The notes beneath the pieces were generated by a model. That model was not told the DNA's origin. It worked only from the letters and a program-made list of their open reading frames with translations, and ran no database searches. Shown here in pieces: positions 1 through 7,937 of a stretch of 35,645 bases of DNA. A program made the position numbers and the translations under genes. Each line of letters starts with the position of its first letter. The stretch's first letter is position 1. Source of the DNA: Candidatus Faecousia faecipullorum (GTDB taxonomy: Bacteria > Bacillota > Clostridia > Oscillospirales > Oscillospiraceae); contig DVJG01000199.1 in NCBI GenBank assembly GCA_018710805.1, forward strand, positions 1-35,645. The letters are read 5' to 3'.

Positions 1-93
1 GCTGAGCAGGGGGTGCTGTTCCAGAAAGCACTGGCAGTATTTGTGCTCAATGATCTTCCCCTTGTCATCCAGCCATTCCGGCGTACCGCTCAT
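1..93 (-). CDS. 5' end of a replication-type gene of a mobile element (partial)
   Basis: Thirty-one codons run from an ATG at 93 off the left edge of the window, beginning MSGTPEWLDDKGK and containing an HKYCQCF stretch. The start is well supported. A strong AGAGGGGG ribosome-binding site lies about 7 bases upstream, and the ATG overlaps the stop of the CHC2 zinc-finger gene in an ATGA arrangement, which implies translational coupling. In Clostridia conjugative elements, a CHC2 primase-like gene is often followed by a VapE/P4-type primase-helicase. This could be the start of such a protein, but too little is visible to assign a family. The existence of the gene is fairly sure; its function is inferred from context only. 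Confidence 0.6.
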   Translation of the reverse strand, partial: MSGTPEWLDDKGKIIEHKYCQCFLEQHPLLS

Positions 94-683
94 GCGCAGT
101 CCCCCTCTTTCTCAGATAGTGTCCCGAGATATTCGGACAGCCGCCGGGTGTATCCCTCCTCGCAGAGCATTTCCGCCGTCTTTTCTGCCAGAAGCAGATC
201 ATTTCCCAGCAGGCAGTCGAGAAGATGGTTTACCGTGGGCAGTGCCTTCATCGCCTCGGCAAAGCGGGGATGAATGGGGTAACCCGGCTTCTCAGGACGA
301 TACCGCAGCTGCCAGATACGAAGGTGCCGGAGATATTCCTGCAAAACGCAAACACAGAGCCGCTCCCTGTCCCGGGTTGGCTCTGCATGGCAGTTGGGAA
401 TCTCCGATTGTTCTGGCGGTCTGGGATTGATGCTAAAATCAGCGGCGAGTTTTTCTGCGGCATCCTTAAGGCTGATGCCGAATAGCCTTGCGGTGAAGTC
501 TATGACATCCCCGCTGGCTCCGCAGCCGAAGCAGAAGAAGTAATCTTTGTTCAGCTTCATGCTGGGGTGCCGATCCTTGTGGAATGGGCAGCAGGTCATG
601 CCGTTTGGCAGAACCCGCAGCCCATAGTGTTCGGCAGCTTGCATCGGTGTGACAGCTGCCTTGATGGTTTCAAATACGCGCAT
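90..683 (-). CDS. CHC2 zinc-finger, DNA primase-like protein of a mobile element
   Basis: A 197-residue protein with the zinc-binding fold found at the N-terminus of DnaG primases. The visible ligands are CPFH (about residues 32-35) and CFGC (about 51-54), followed by the conserved GDVIDF segment. No TOPRIM catalytic domain is present, so it is a stand-alone zinc-finger protein of the kind carried by integrative and conjugative elements for element replication. The start chosen at 683 gives MRVFETIK, the usual beginning of the family, with GGAGG seven bases upstream. An in-frame ATG at 740 also has a strong AGGAGG four bases upstream and would add 19 residues, so a longer form is possible. 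Its stop overlaps the start of the next minus-strand gene. Confidence 0.85.
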   Translation of the reverse strand: MRVFETIKAAVTPMQAAEHYGLRVLPNGMTCCPFHKDRHPSMKLNKDYFFCFGCGASGDVIDFTARLFGISLKDAAEKLAADFSINPRPPEQSEIPNCHAEPTRDRERLCVCVLQEYLRHLRIWQLRYRPEKPGYPIHPRFAEAMKALPTVNHLLDCLLGNDLLLAEKTAEMLCEEGYTRRLSEYLGTLSEKEGDCA

Positions 684-770
684 TATCTTGCCTCCATAAA
701 AATATTGGGAAGAAAAATACCCGCTGGGGTTGGCAGGCATCTTACCTCCTCACTATGGTTATGGGGAAAT

Positions 771-818
771 TTTCAAAAAACAGGCTAATCGCAGGACAAG
801 CCCATTTCAAAAAACAGG
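771..818. repeat. 14-bp direct repeat upstream of the DUF6076 gene
   Basis: TTTCAAAAAACAGG occurs at 771-784 and again at 805-818, a 34-bp period. A shorter CAGGACAA repeat occurs at 792-799 and 815-822. They lie between the divergent CHC2 and DUF6076 genes, directly upstream of the promoter at 829-857. This suggests a regulator-binding site or an origin-like iteron pair. The repeats are seen directly; the role is inferred. Confidence 0.6.
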
Positions 819-828
819 ACAAACCCTC

Positions 829-857
829 TTCCAATTATAGAACATATGTGCTATAAT
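829..857 (+). promoter_or_regulatory. Candidate sigma-A promoter for the DUF6076 and sigma-like genes
   Basis: A perfect -10 box TATAAT lies at 852-857. A weak -35 (TTCCAA, 829-834) sits 17 bases upstream. The box is about 26 bases before the chosen start codon at 884. Confidence 0.55.
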
Positions 858-883
858 GAGCGAAAACAATTTTGGAGGGTTGG

Positions 884-1993
884 ATGATGAATACAAACGA
901 TGCGGTATCTCTTGACTTCTGGAACGGACTGGCTTTCTACTCCGGGAAAAGCTTCCCTTGCGGAACCATTGGCTGTGACGCCCTGAATATCCCAGCCGAA
1001 GTGATTGTGAAGCTGAAAGAACTATGTACGGTGCAGTATGCGCTGATAAACGCTCTTACTTTCGGTCCCGGGAATCCTGCACTGCTTTCGGCGGGGCGGG
1101 AAAGCGCCCAGCAGATTGCGAAGCTTCTGAAAGATGTGAAGCCCTTTTCCTATATGGATTTGCCCGATGTGGAAAGTCGAATTGAGCGGATTTTCTCGGA
1201 GGCATACCTGAACAACGCAATCGAATACAGCGCTGTCTTTGGCGGCAGCACTCTGGACATTCTGTCGGACCCAAAATATGAACAGGGCAAAACCCTGCTT
1301 CGGACGCTGCCGGTGCTGGCGCAGTTGGGATATTCTTTGGAGCAATATCAGCAAACCATGTTTGCCTTTGCGGAGAAGCTGAACGATCCCGGATTCAAGC
1401 GAACGCCCCAGAACATTGCTACTCTCTTTGGGGAGTGCTTCCCGAAGATTGAAAAATTTGAGAACAATGCCGCCTGGATGGCAATGACCAACGCCACCAC
1501 CCAATACACAACACTGCTGCGGCCTGACAGCAATACGCCGGTAATCGCAAAGCACATAATCTACGTTTCCTTCGTGGGTATGTTCCGCTCCGATCTGTAT
1601 GAAGGACTGTGTGTAGGACACGCTCCAAAAAAGTGCCGAACCTGCGGGCGCTGGTTTCTGACCATCAATGCCAGACCAACAAAATACTGCAACGGCTATG
1701 CTCCCGGAGATAAGCGGCACAGAAGCTGCAGACAGGTTGGGAATCTGAAAGGCCGAAAGGAACGGGAGAGTGCTAAGGATCATCCCTATATCGCGCTTTA
1801 TAAAAAACGCATGAACTCCATTAATCGTCGGATAAAAAGAAATCGTATCGATCCAGAGCTTGCAAAGCTGATGAAGAAGCTGGCGAAAGATAAAATGCAG
1901 AGGGCTGAGCATAGTGTCCGTTACGCCAATGGGAAATACATTCAGGAGATGGAGCTGGATGCCTTGGAGGCGGAAGCCAAAGCTCTCCTGTGA
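884..1993 (+). CDS. DUF6076 family protein of a mobile element
   Basis: A 369-residue protein of unknown function, recognised as DUF6076-like from its layout. It has an N-terminal LDFWNGLAFYSGK segment and a long helical middle. A C-terminal zinc-finger-like block follows with CRTCGRWF, then YCNGYAPG and CRQVG (about residues 250-285), and then a basic, lysine- and arginine-rich tail. These proteins are common in Clostridia conjugative elements, usually near sigma-factor-like and primase genes, as here. The ATG at 884 has GGAGG five bases upstream; the ATG at 887 is equally possible. The next gene starts 27 bases downstream. The zinc-finger and basic tail suggest nucleic-acid binding, but this is inference. 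Confidence 0.75.
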   Translation: MMNTNDAVSLDFWNGLAFYSGKSFPCGTIGCDALNIPAEVIVKLKELCTVQYALINALTFGPGNPALLSAGRESAQQIAKLLKDVKPFSYMDLPDVESRIERIFSEAYLNNAIEYSAVFGGSTLDILSDPKYEQGKTLLRTLPVLAQLGYSLEQYQQTMFAFAEKLNDPGFKRTPQNIATLFGECFPKIEKFENNAAWMAMTNATTQYTTLLRPDSNTPVIAKHIIYVSFVGMFRSDLYEGLCVGHAPKKCRTCGRWFLTINARPTKYCNGYAPGDKRHRSCRQVGNLKGRKERESAKDHPYIALYKKRMNSINRRIKRNRIDPELAKLMKKLAKDKMQRAEHSVRYANGKYIQEMELDALEAEAKALL

Positions 1994-2020
1994 TTCTGAA
2001 ACAGAGGAAGGAGGTGTCCC

Positions 2021-3238
2021 ATGCCCAAGTTAGCAGAAAGGTACACCACCAAATATGGTTTCCAGTGTCTGGAAAAGAACGTGACCCGGTTTGAGGCAGA
2101 GCACGCCTTTCAGATATCTCCGGAGCCGCTGGCTGTGGAGGATATCAATCAATACATCGTCATGGCAAACCGGGAGCACAATCTTCTGTATGTCTGCTTT
2201 TATCTCCACCACATTGAGAAAATACTGAATGGTCGCATCTACCGCTTCTTCCACCGTGAGGGACTGTACGCTTATGACCCGGTTCGTCTGCTGGATTACA
2301 AACTGAACTGCGTGTCCGCGATTGTGGATTGCTGTCCGGGGTATGATCCCGACAAGGGTGCAGACTTTCTGACCTATGCCTACTACGATATTGGCAACGC
2401 CATTCTCAACTGCCGCCGCTATGAGGAATCCGGCTCCTTCAAAAATCTGGACGAGTACAAAACCGTCCGGGGCATCGCGTGGCTCTATAATAAGGCGAGG
2501 GATTCCCGGAGGAAAACCATTGCGGCTTTCATGGGGAAAACCGGCTGCACCAAAAAGACGGCGGAGGATTACCTCACCGCAGCCCGCAAGAATCGGGGCA
2601 ACGTTTCTATCTATGATACCATTCTCCGTGAGCGCGACAGGGAATTCAGCGAGGATTTTGATGAGGATATCACCGAGGACGATGGTGAGGATTTGAGCCG
2701 GGATGCCGGTGGCGTGTACAACGCCATGCTCTGGGACAGCTCCTGGGGTGGTGCTGTCCAGCGCGCGCACAGCAAACTGGATTACCGTTCTCAGATTCTG
2801 ATTGAGCGGCACATGGCAGTTTGCATGGACTGCCGCTGTGTGCTGCCCCTGGGCCGCCGTCCCACATGGGAGGATCTGGCAGCGATGTTTGAAGGCTCCA
2901 CAGCCAGCGGTGCAGAACGGGCATACAAGAAAGCGGTACAGAAGCTGGCGCAGCTGCTGATTGAGGATGGCCTCTTTCATACAATCGTTTTGAAATGCAA
3001 GCGCCAGAAAAAGCGAAAAGAAAAAATCACCGCCGCGACCTACCTGTATCAGGCAGACAGCGACGGCGAATGGGGTGAGATTCAGTTTGACTTTGAAAAC
3101 AAAACGGCAGAAATCATCCGACTGGCAGACTGGGACAAAATGAATTCACAGCCTTTTGCCAAGTACGCAATCTCCTATCTTTTGAATTGTCAGAATGAGA
3201 AGCTGCCGAAAGAAACGGTGATTTCATTTGAGGAGTAG
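2021..3238 (+). CDS. Sigma-70-region-2-like protein of a mobile element
   Basis: A 405-residue protein in which residues about 55-135 resemble sigma-70 region 2. The segment DKGADFLTYAYYDIGNAIL matches the FxTYAYxxIRxAI signature of alternative sigma factors. A central acidic stretch (EDFDEDITEDDGED) is followed by a region with possible region-4-like helices (WEDLAAMFEG, GAERAYKKAVQKL). The extra C-terminal 80 residues are not typical of sigma factors. AAGGAGGTG lies a few bases before the ATG. Sigma-like proteins of this size accompany DUF6076 genes in Clostridia elements and may direct element transcription. Whether it binds RNA polymerase cannot be told from the sequence. Confidence 0.7.
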   Translation: MPKLAERYTTKYGFQCLEKNVTRFEAEHAFQISPEPLAVEDINQYIVMANREHNLLYVCFYLHHIEKILNGRIYRFFHREGLYAYDPVRLLDYKLNCVSAIVDCCPGYDPDKGADFLTYAYYDIGNAILNCRRYEESGSFKNLDEYKTVRGIAWLYNKARDSRRKTIAAFMGKTGCTKKTAEDYLTAARKNRGNVSIYDTILRERDREFSEDFDEDITEDDGEDLSRDAGGVYNAMLWDSSWGGAVQRAHSKLDYRSQILIERHMAVCMDCRCVLPLGRRPTWEDLAAMFEGSTASGAERAYKKAVQKLAQLLIEDGLFHTIVLKCKRQKKRKEKITAATYLYQADSDGEWGEIQFDFENKTAEIIRLADWDKMNSQPFAKYAISYLLNCQNEKLPKETVISFEE

Positions 3239-3362
3239 CGAGAGAGAGCAGTGTCGCTGCGGCGGGACGGGGGATGATATCCCTTTGGCTCCCCCGGTGA
3301 TGCTGCTGCGCTCCAAGAATTTCTTCCGAAATTCTCTCCGCTCCGCTGTACCACCTATACCC

Positions 3363-3431
3363 GAACAGGCGGATTCTGCTATCGCAAACTCCTGGGCTTC
3401 TCGTCCGGGAGGACGCAGAATCCGCCTGTTC
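3363..3431. repeat. 17-bp perfect inverted repeat with 35-base loop
   Basis: GAACAGGCGGATTCTGC at 3363-3379 is exactly complementary to 3415-3431. The loop contains a further imperfect inner pairing (TCCTGG with CCGGGA). No T-run follows, so it is not a typical terminator. A recombination or processing structure of the element is possible. Confidence 0.75.
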
Positions 3432-3587
3432 TGTGGCTGGCTGAAATTGCTTGTTCCTCCCCCGAACAACCCCTTTCCGCCACCCACGGTCTCCAAAGGT
3501 ATAACACACTAGACTTTGCGCACAAAGTCGTGTGCCACGAAACCGCCGGTTTCATTGGATTCTTCCTGCCAAGGCAGCGCCGCCGCC

Positions 3588-3717
3588 TTTGGAAACCACT
3601 GCCAAGGGAACGCTGTCCCCTTTGGAATCCTCAGCCAACAGGGTGCTCTCGCCCCTATTGGAAACCCAGAGCCAAAGGAATTTGCCATCCCTTTGGAATC
3701 CCAGATGCGTTTTGGAA
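3588..3717 (+). repeat. Irregular TTTGGAA repeats
   Basis: TTTGGAA is found at 3588, 3621, 3692 and 3711, and the variant ATTGGAA at 3657. They are often followed by TCC or ACC and interspersed with GCCAA(A/G)GG. Spacing is irregular (19-36 bases). The last copy forms part of the hairpin at 3706-3767. The function is unknown. Confidence 0.55.
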
Positions 3718-3767
3718 TGCGTACCCACAAAGAAAAAATGAATTGTGGGCATTCATTCCAAAACGCA
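3706..3767. repeat. Long imperfect hairpin (14 + 7 bp)
   Basis: The arms are 3706-3730 and 3743-3767. The outer 14 bases TGCGTTTTGGAATG pair perfectly with the other arm, then comes a 4x4 internal loop, then 7 more pairs (ACCCACAA side). The apical loop is the 12-base AGAAAAAATGAA. Confidence 0.7.
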
Positions 3768-3835
3768 CCCCTGGGTCGATCATCTGCTATGGTGATCTCC
3801 AGAGGGTTTGCCGCAATCAGATGACAGATATATTG

Positions 3836-3865
3836 AGGCGGCGGAAGGAAATCCTTCCGCCGCCT
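3836..3865 (-). terminator. Terminator of the sugar ABC transporter operon
   Basis: A 13-bp perfect GC-rich stem (AGGCGGCGGAAGG and complement) with loop AAAT lies 22 bases past the chvE stop. The tail on the minus strand (CAATATATCT) is only weakly T-rich. Confidence 0.7.
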
Positions 3866-3886
3866 TGTCATGTTTTGATACGGTTC

Positions 3887-5020
3887 TTACTTCAGCAGTG
3901 CCAGACGGCCGGGATCGTTGGCAAAGACTTCCTTAGCATTGTCCTTGGTGACCACGACGGGGGGCAGCTCGTAGACGAGAACATCGATCTTGCCATTTTT
4001 CACCTGAACATCGGTAGCGGGCATGCCGTTGCCTGCCTGCAGGGACTTGATGATCTCGATAGTCTGAGCAACCAGAGCATCGGTGGGCTTTGCAATGGTG
4101 GAGTACTGACGACCGGACCAGACCCACTCAACGGACTCGTTCTCAGCGTCCAGACCGGAGATAGCGGGAATCTCCTGACCGGCCTGCTCGCAGGAGGTGA
4201 TGATCGCACGGGCGATGCCGTCGTTGGGAGACAGGACACCGTGAATTTCCTTGTCAGAGTAGAAGCCGGACAGCAGGGAGTCCATTCTTGCCTGTGCCTT
4301 GGAGTTGTCCCAGTCCATGGTAGCGCACTGGGTGAAGTCAGTCTGGCCGGAAACAACGGTCAGCGTGCCGTCGTCGATCAGGGGCTGCAGAACGCTCATA
4401 GCGCCCTTGAAGAAGTTGGGAGCATTGGGGTCAGCGGGGCCGCCGCCGAACAGCTCGATGTTCCAGGGACCCTCACCCTTCATTGCCTTCAGACCATCCA
4501 GCAGAGCCTGGGCCTGCAGTTCACCGGTCTTGACGCTGCCGAACTGAACAACACCGTCAACGCCGGTGGTATTCTCCAGGAGGCGGTCATAACCAATGAC
4601 ATAAACGCCGGCAGCCTTGGCCTCTTCCAGGACAGCGCCCAGCTGGGTGCCATCGATGGGGCCAACAACGATAACCTTGGCGCCGTTCTGAATCATGGAT
4701 TCGATCTGCTGCTGCTGCGTGGGAACCTTATTGTCAGCAGCCTGGATGATGGGCTTGAAGCCGGCAGCTTCCAGCTCAGATTTGAACATTTCTTCGGCCT
4801 CTTTCCAGTTCTGGGTGCCCAGCCAGGGCAGGGAGACACCGATGGTGGCGTCGGCCTCAAAGCCGCCGGCTGCAGCGGGAGCCTCAGTGCTGCTGTTGGC
4901 CTCAGCGGGCTTTGCAGCGGGGGTAGTCGCTGCGGGAGCAGGTTCGGTACGACCGCCGCCGCAGGCAGTCATGGACAGAACCATAACCAGCGCCAAGAGC
5001 AATGCGAACAGTTTTTTCAT
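3887..5020 (-). CDS. chvE: Monosaccharide ABC transporter substrate-binding lipoprotein (ChvE-like)
   Basis: A 377-residue sugar-binding protein of the Peripla_BP_4 (ribose/xylose) type. The N-terminus is a lipoprotein signal peptide ending in the lipobox MTAC, so the mature protein is anchored outside the membrane. A low-complexity Ala/Pro linker follows. The binding domain contains IGVSLPWLG, DNKVPTQQQ, GPIDGTQL and VIGYDRLL, which resemble ChvE, the multiple-sugar binder that works with GguA/GguB. The start has AGGAGG nine bases upstream. It is the last gene of the ATPase-permease-binding protein operon, 61 bases after the permease, and a terminator hairpin follows. The exact sugar cannot be read from the sequence; nearby genes suggest aldoses or fructose-like sugars. 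Confidence 0.9.
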   Translation of the reverse strand: MKKLFALLLALVMVLSMTACGGGRTEPAPAATTPAAKPAEANSSTEAPAAAGGFEADATIGVSLPWLGTQNWKEAEEMFKSELEAAGFKPIIQAADNKVPTQQQQIESMIQNGAKVIVVGPIDGTQLGAVLEEAKAAGVYVIGYDRLLENTTGVDGVVQFGSVKTGELQAQALLDGLKAMKGEGPWNIELFGGGPADPNAPNFFKGAMSVLQPLIDDGTLTVVSGQTDFTQCATMDWDNSKAQARMDSLLSGFYSDKEIHGVLSPNDGIARAIITSCEQAGQEIPAISGLDAENESVEWVWSGRQYSTIAKPTDALVAQTIEIIKSLQAGNGMPATDVQVKNGKIDVLVYELPPVVVTKDNAKEVFANDPGRLALLK

Positions 5021-5081
5021 TGTTTTTTCCTCCTACTATTGTGTATTTGGTTTTTTATTAAGGCCCGGCTGCAAAAAAACC

Positions 5082-6329
5082 TCAGGATTTTTTGTCAGCA
5101 GGGGAACCTTCTTTGTTTTCGGCACTGTTCCTGTTAAACAGGCGCTTCGTAATGGAGACGTGTCCGGGACGCTTATTGTACACGTCGAAGGCAACTGCTG
5201 CCATCAGAACCAAGCCCTTGATAACCTGGGTCTTGTCGGCACCCACACCCAGCAGCATCAGGCCGGAGTTCAGAACTGCCATCATCATACCGCCGACCAT
5301 GGTAGCCATAATGGTACCCACACCGCCGGATACGGCTGCACCGCCAATGTAGACAGATGCAATGGCATCCATCTCCCAGCTGGTACCATCGGAGGGGCCT
5401 GCCGCAGTGGATCGTCCCACAAACATAATGCCAGCCAGTGCAGCCAGGAAGGACATATTCAGCATAGTCAGGAAATAGGTCTTCTGCACGTTGACGCCGG
5501 ACAGGGCCGCAGCGTTCTTATTACCGCCCACTGCGTAGATATGGCGTCCAAATCTGGTTTTCTGGGTGATGGTGTGATAGATCATCACCAGAACCACCAG
5601 AATCAGGCCGGGGATTGGGAAGGAGGTACCGGGACGTCCGGTGCCAAACAGCCAGGTCAGATAACCGATTACACCCGTACCCAGTACGATTCGGATTACA
5701 ACAGGCCACAGGGGCTCCTTATTTGTATGCAGTTCATTTACACGAGCGTGCTGGCGAAGCTGTGCGTAGATGACAAATGCGATGGCGAAGATGCCCAGCA
5801 GCAGCGTGGAGTTGTTCATTCCCGTAAAGGCAGGACCCCACTCAGGCAGATGACCGGCACCGAACCATTTCAGTTCCGAAGGAGCGGGGACGGAGATAGA
5901 GTGGGAAATCCAGATGACCGCACCGCGGAAAATCATCATGCTGCCCAAGGTAGTGATAAAACCGGGAATACCCATCTTTGCCACCCAGAAGCCGTTCCAT
6001 GCGCCAATCAGCACACCGATTCCCATGCCCAGCAGCACCGCTGCCCACCAGGGGAAATTCCATTTCTGGAATGCGATGGCCATGACCATTCCGCAGAAAC
6101 CGGCAACGGAACCAACGGACAAGTCGATCTGGCCGATGACGATGACCATCAGCATACCGATGGCCAGAATCAGCACATACGCATTACCAGACAAAAGATT
6201 CTGGAAATTGGAGGGGGTAATCATTTTTCCGCCCGAGGCAATATTGAAGAAAACGATCAGTGCAATCAACGCGATTACCATCGTGTATTTATGCAGGTCG
6301 TCTCCCAACACTTTTTTGATTTTGTTCAT
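5082..6329 (-). CDS. mmsB: Monosaccharide ABC transporter permease (MmsB/GguB type)
   Basis: A 415-residue integral membrane protein of the BPD_transp_2 family. About ten hydrophobic segments can be seen. The characteristic GQIDLSVGSVAGF motif lies near residue 66, and the family motif GRHIYAVGGNKNAAALSGVNV near 240 is the cytoplasmic loop that contacts the ATPase. The region before it carries an insertion (roughly residues 160-230) that makes this protein longer than ribose permeases, as in GguB. It lies 24 bases after the ATPase gene, with GGAAAGGATGG as ribosome-binding region. It would form the membrane channel for the sugar delivered by the ChvE-like protein. Confidence 0.9.
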   Translation of the reverse strand: MNKIKKVLGDDLHKYTMVIALIALIVFFNIASGGKMITPSNFQNLLSGNAYVLILAIGMLMVIVIGQIDLSVGSVAGFCGMVMAIAFQKWNFPWWAAVLLGMGIGVLIGAWNGFWVAKMGIPGFITTLGSMMIFRGAVIWISHSISVPAPSELKWFGAGHLPEWGPAFTGMNNSTLLLGIFAIAFVIYAQLRQHARVNELHTNKEPLWPVVIRIVLGTGVIGYLTWLFGTGRPGTSFPIPGLILVVLVMIYHTITQKTRFGRHIYAVGGNKNAAALSGVNVQKTYFLTMLNMSFLAALAGIMFVGRSTAAGPSDGTSWEMDAIASVYIGGAAVSGGVGTIMATMVGGMMMAVLNSGLMLLGVGADKTQVIKGLVLMAAVAFDVYNKRPGHVSITKRLFNRNSAENKEGSPADKKS

Positions 6330-6353
6330 AAGACGATTCCATCCTTTCCTTCA

Positions 6354-7895
6354 TTATGATTTTGTGTCAGATGTTGTTGTCATCAACCGCATCAACTTTT
6401 CCTGATCTGCGTCCTTGCTGTCTATCACACCCGTGATGCTTCCTTCACAGATGGTATAGATGCGATCCGACATACCCAGCAGTTCCGGCAGCTCCGAAGA
6501 GACCAGGATCACGGCCTTGCCCTGATCCGCCATCTCATGGATCAGGCGGTAAATCTCGTACTTGGCACCGACATCGATGCCCCGGGTAGGTTCATCAAGA
6601 ATCAGAACCTCCGGCTCCGTAAACATCCACTTACCCAGAACCACTTTCTGCTGGTTGCCGCCGGACAGAGTTGTCACACCGGCATCCACGGAGCTTGTTT
6701 TGACCCGGAGGGCTTTTCTGCTCTGCTCAGCTGCCTGCAGTTCCTTGTCAGAATCCAGAAGTCTGCCTCTTAAGATTGCCTTCAGGTTTGCTGATACAAT
6801 CGTCATCCGGATGCTGTCCAGCAGATTGAGTCCCAAGTTCTTCCGGTCTTCGGGAACATAGGCGATGCCTGCTTCAATGGCAGCGGAAACGGAAGGGAGA
6901 GCTAGCTCCTGACCTTTCATTTTCACGGTACCGCCGTGGAAAACGCCGTAATTGTGTCCGAAGATGGAGCGCATCAGTTCAGTCCGTCCTGCGCCCATCA
7001 GGCCGGCAAAACCCACGACCTCGCCGGCACGGACATGGAATTCGGAGTTTTTACAGACCATTCTGCCCGGGACATTGGGATCCTCCACGCACCAGTCGGA
7101 TACCTCAAAGATAATCTCGCCGGGGTGGGACTCATGGGGCGGATAGCGGTTCTCGATAGCGCGGCCTACCATGGAACTGATGATCCGGTCCTCATCCACA
7201 TGGCCTGCTTCCACCGGGTAGGTCTCCACGGTGCGTCCGTCTCGAATGACGGTAACGGCATCCGAGATCGCCGCGATTTCATTGAGCTTGTGGGAGATCA
7301 TGATACAGGTGATGCCCTTGCTCTTCAGGCCCCGCATCAGCTCCAGAAGATTGGCAGAATCAGCCTCATTCAGAGCAGAAGTGGGCTCATCCAGGATCAA
7401 CAGCTTGACATTCTTGGACAATGCCTTTGCAATTTCCACCAGCTGCTGCTGGCCCACACCCAGATTTTTGATGAGGGTATTGGGATTCAGATTCAGACCC
7501 ACACGCTCCATCAATTCCATGGTCCGCTGACGGGCTTCCTCCCAGTCAATGAGGCCGTGCTTTACGATCTCATTGCCCATAAAAATATTCTCGGTAATGG
7601 AAAGTTCGGGGATCATGGTCAGCTCCTGATGGATGATGACGATTCCGGCGTTTTCCGATTCCTTGATGTTTTTGAACTTGGCTTCTTCTCCCATGTAGAA
7701 AATCTGGCCCTCGTAAGAACCGTATGGGTAGACACCGGACAAGACTTTCATCAGGGTGGATTTTCCTGCGCCATTTTCGCCGCAGATAGAATGGATCTCA
7801 CCCCGCCGCACTTCCAGCGTTACGCCGTCCAGTGCGCGAACGCCCGGAAACTCCTTGACGATTTCCCGCATTTGGAGAATGATAGAATCTTCCAT
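6354..7895 (-). CDS. mmsA: Monosaccharide ABC transporter ATP-binding protein (MmsA/GguA type)
   Basis: A 513-residue protein with two fused ABC ATPase domains, as in RbsA/XylG-type importers. The first domain has Walker A GENGAGKST (about residue 36), signature LGVGQQQ and Walker B LLILDEPTSAL. The second has the degenerate P-loop GLMGAGRTE, signature LSGGNQQK and Walker B VLILDEPTRGID. It energises import by the permease encoded downstream. The ATG at 7895 was chosen because GGAGG then sits six bases upstream; a TTG at 7901 would leave no spacing. The HAD gene ends 42 bases upstream, so the four genes probably form one operon. Confidence 0.92.
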   Translation of the reverse strand: MEDSIILQMREIVKEFPGVRALDGVTLEVRRGEIHSICGENGAGKSTLMKVLSGVYPYGSYEGQIFYMGEEAKFKNIKESENAGIVIIHQELTMIPELSITENIFMGNEIVKHGLIDWEEARQRTMELMERVGLNLNPNTLIKNLGVGQQQLVEIAKALSKNVKLLILDEPTSALNEADSANLLELMRGLKSKGITCIMISHKLNEIAAISDAVTVIRDGRTVETYPVEAGHVDEDRIISSMVGRAIENRYPPHESHPGEIIFEVSDWCVEDPNVPGRMVCKNSEFHVRAGEVVGFAGLMGAGRTELMRSIFGHNYGVFHGGTVKMKGQELALPSVSAAIEAGIAYVPEDRKNLGLNLLDSIRMTIVSANLKAILRGRLLDSDKELQAAEQSRKALRVKTSSVDAGVTTLSGGNQQKVVLGKWMFTEPEVLILDEPTRGIDVGAKYEIYRLIHEMADQGKAVILVSSELPELLGMSDRIYTICEGSITGVIDSKDADQEKLMRLMTTTSDTKS

Positions 7896-7937
7896 ATGCA
7901 ACCTCCTTTAATTCCTCTATTCCAGGGAAAAATATGC

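Larger units (their letters stand above)
3239..3886. other. 648-bp gene-free, hairpin- and repeat-rich stretch
   Basis: No convincing gene is present between the sigma-like gene and chvE. The region holds a 17-bp perfect inverted repeat (3363-3431), a 7-bp dyad GACTTTG/CAAAGTC (3512-3529), repeated TTTGGAA motifs (3588-3717), a long hairpin (3706-3767) and the chvE terminator (3836-3865). It is the junction between mobile backbone and sugar genes. Confidence 0.7.

Noticed and set aside
3588..3717. TTTGGAA repeats as a CRISPR array
   Set aside because: The repeat unit is only 7 bases, the spacing is irregular and no cas gene is nearby.
3530..5137. A 535-codon plus-strand frame across the repeat region and chvE
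   Set aside because: Most of it is antisense to chvE, and its first part reads through the hairpin repeats; no family motif or credible start.
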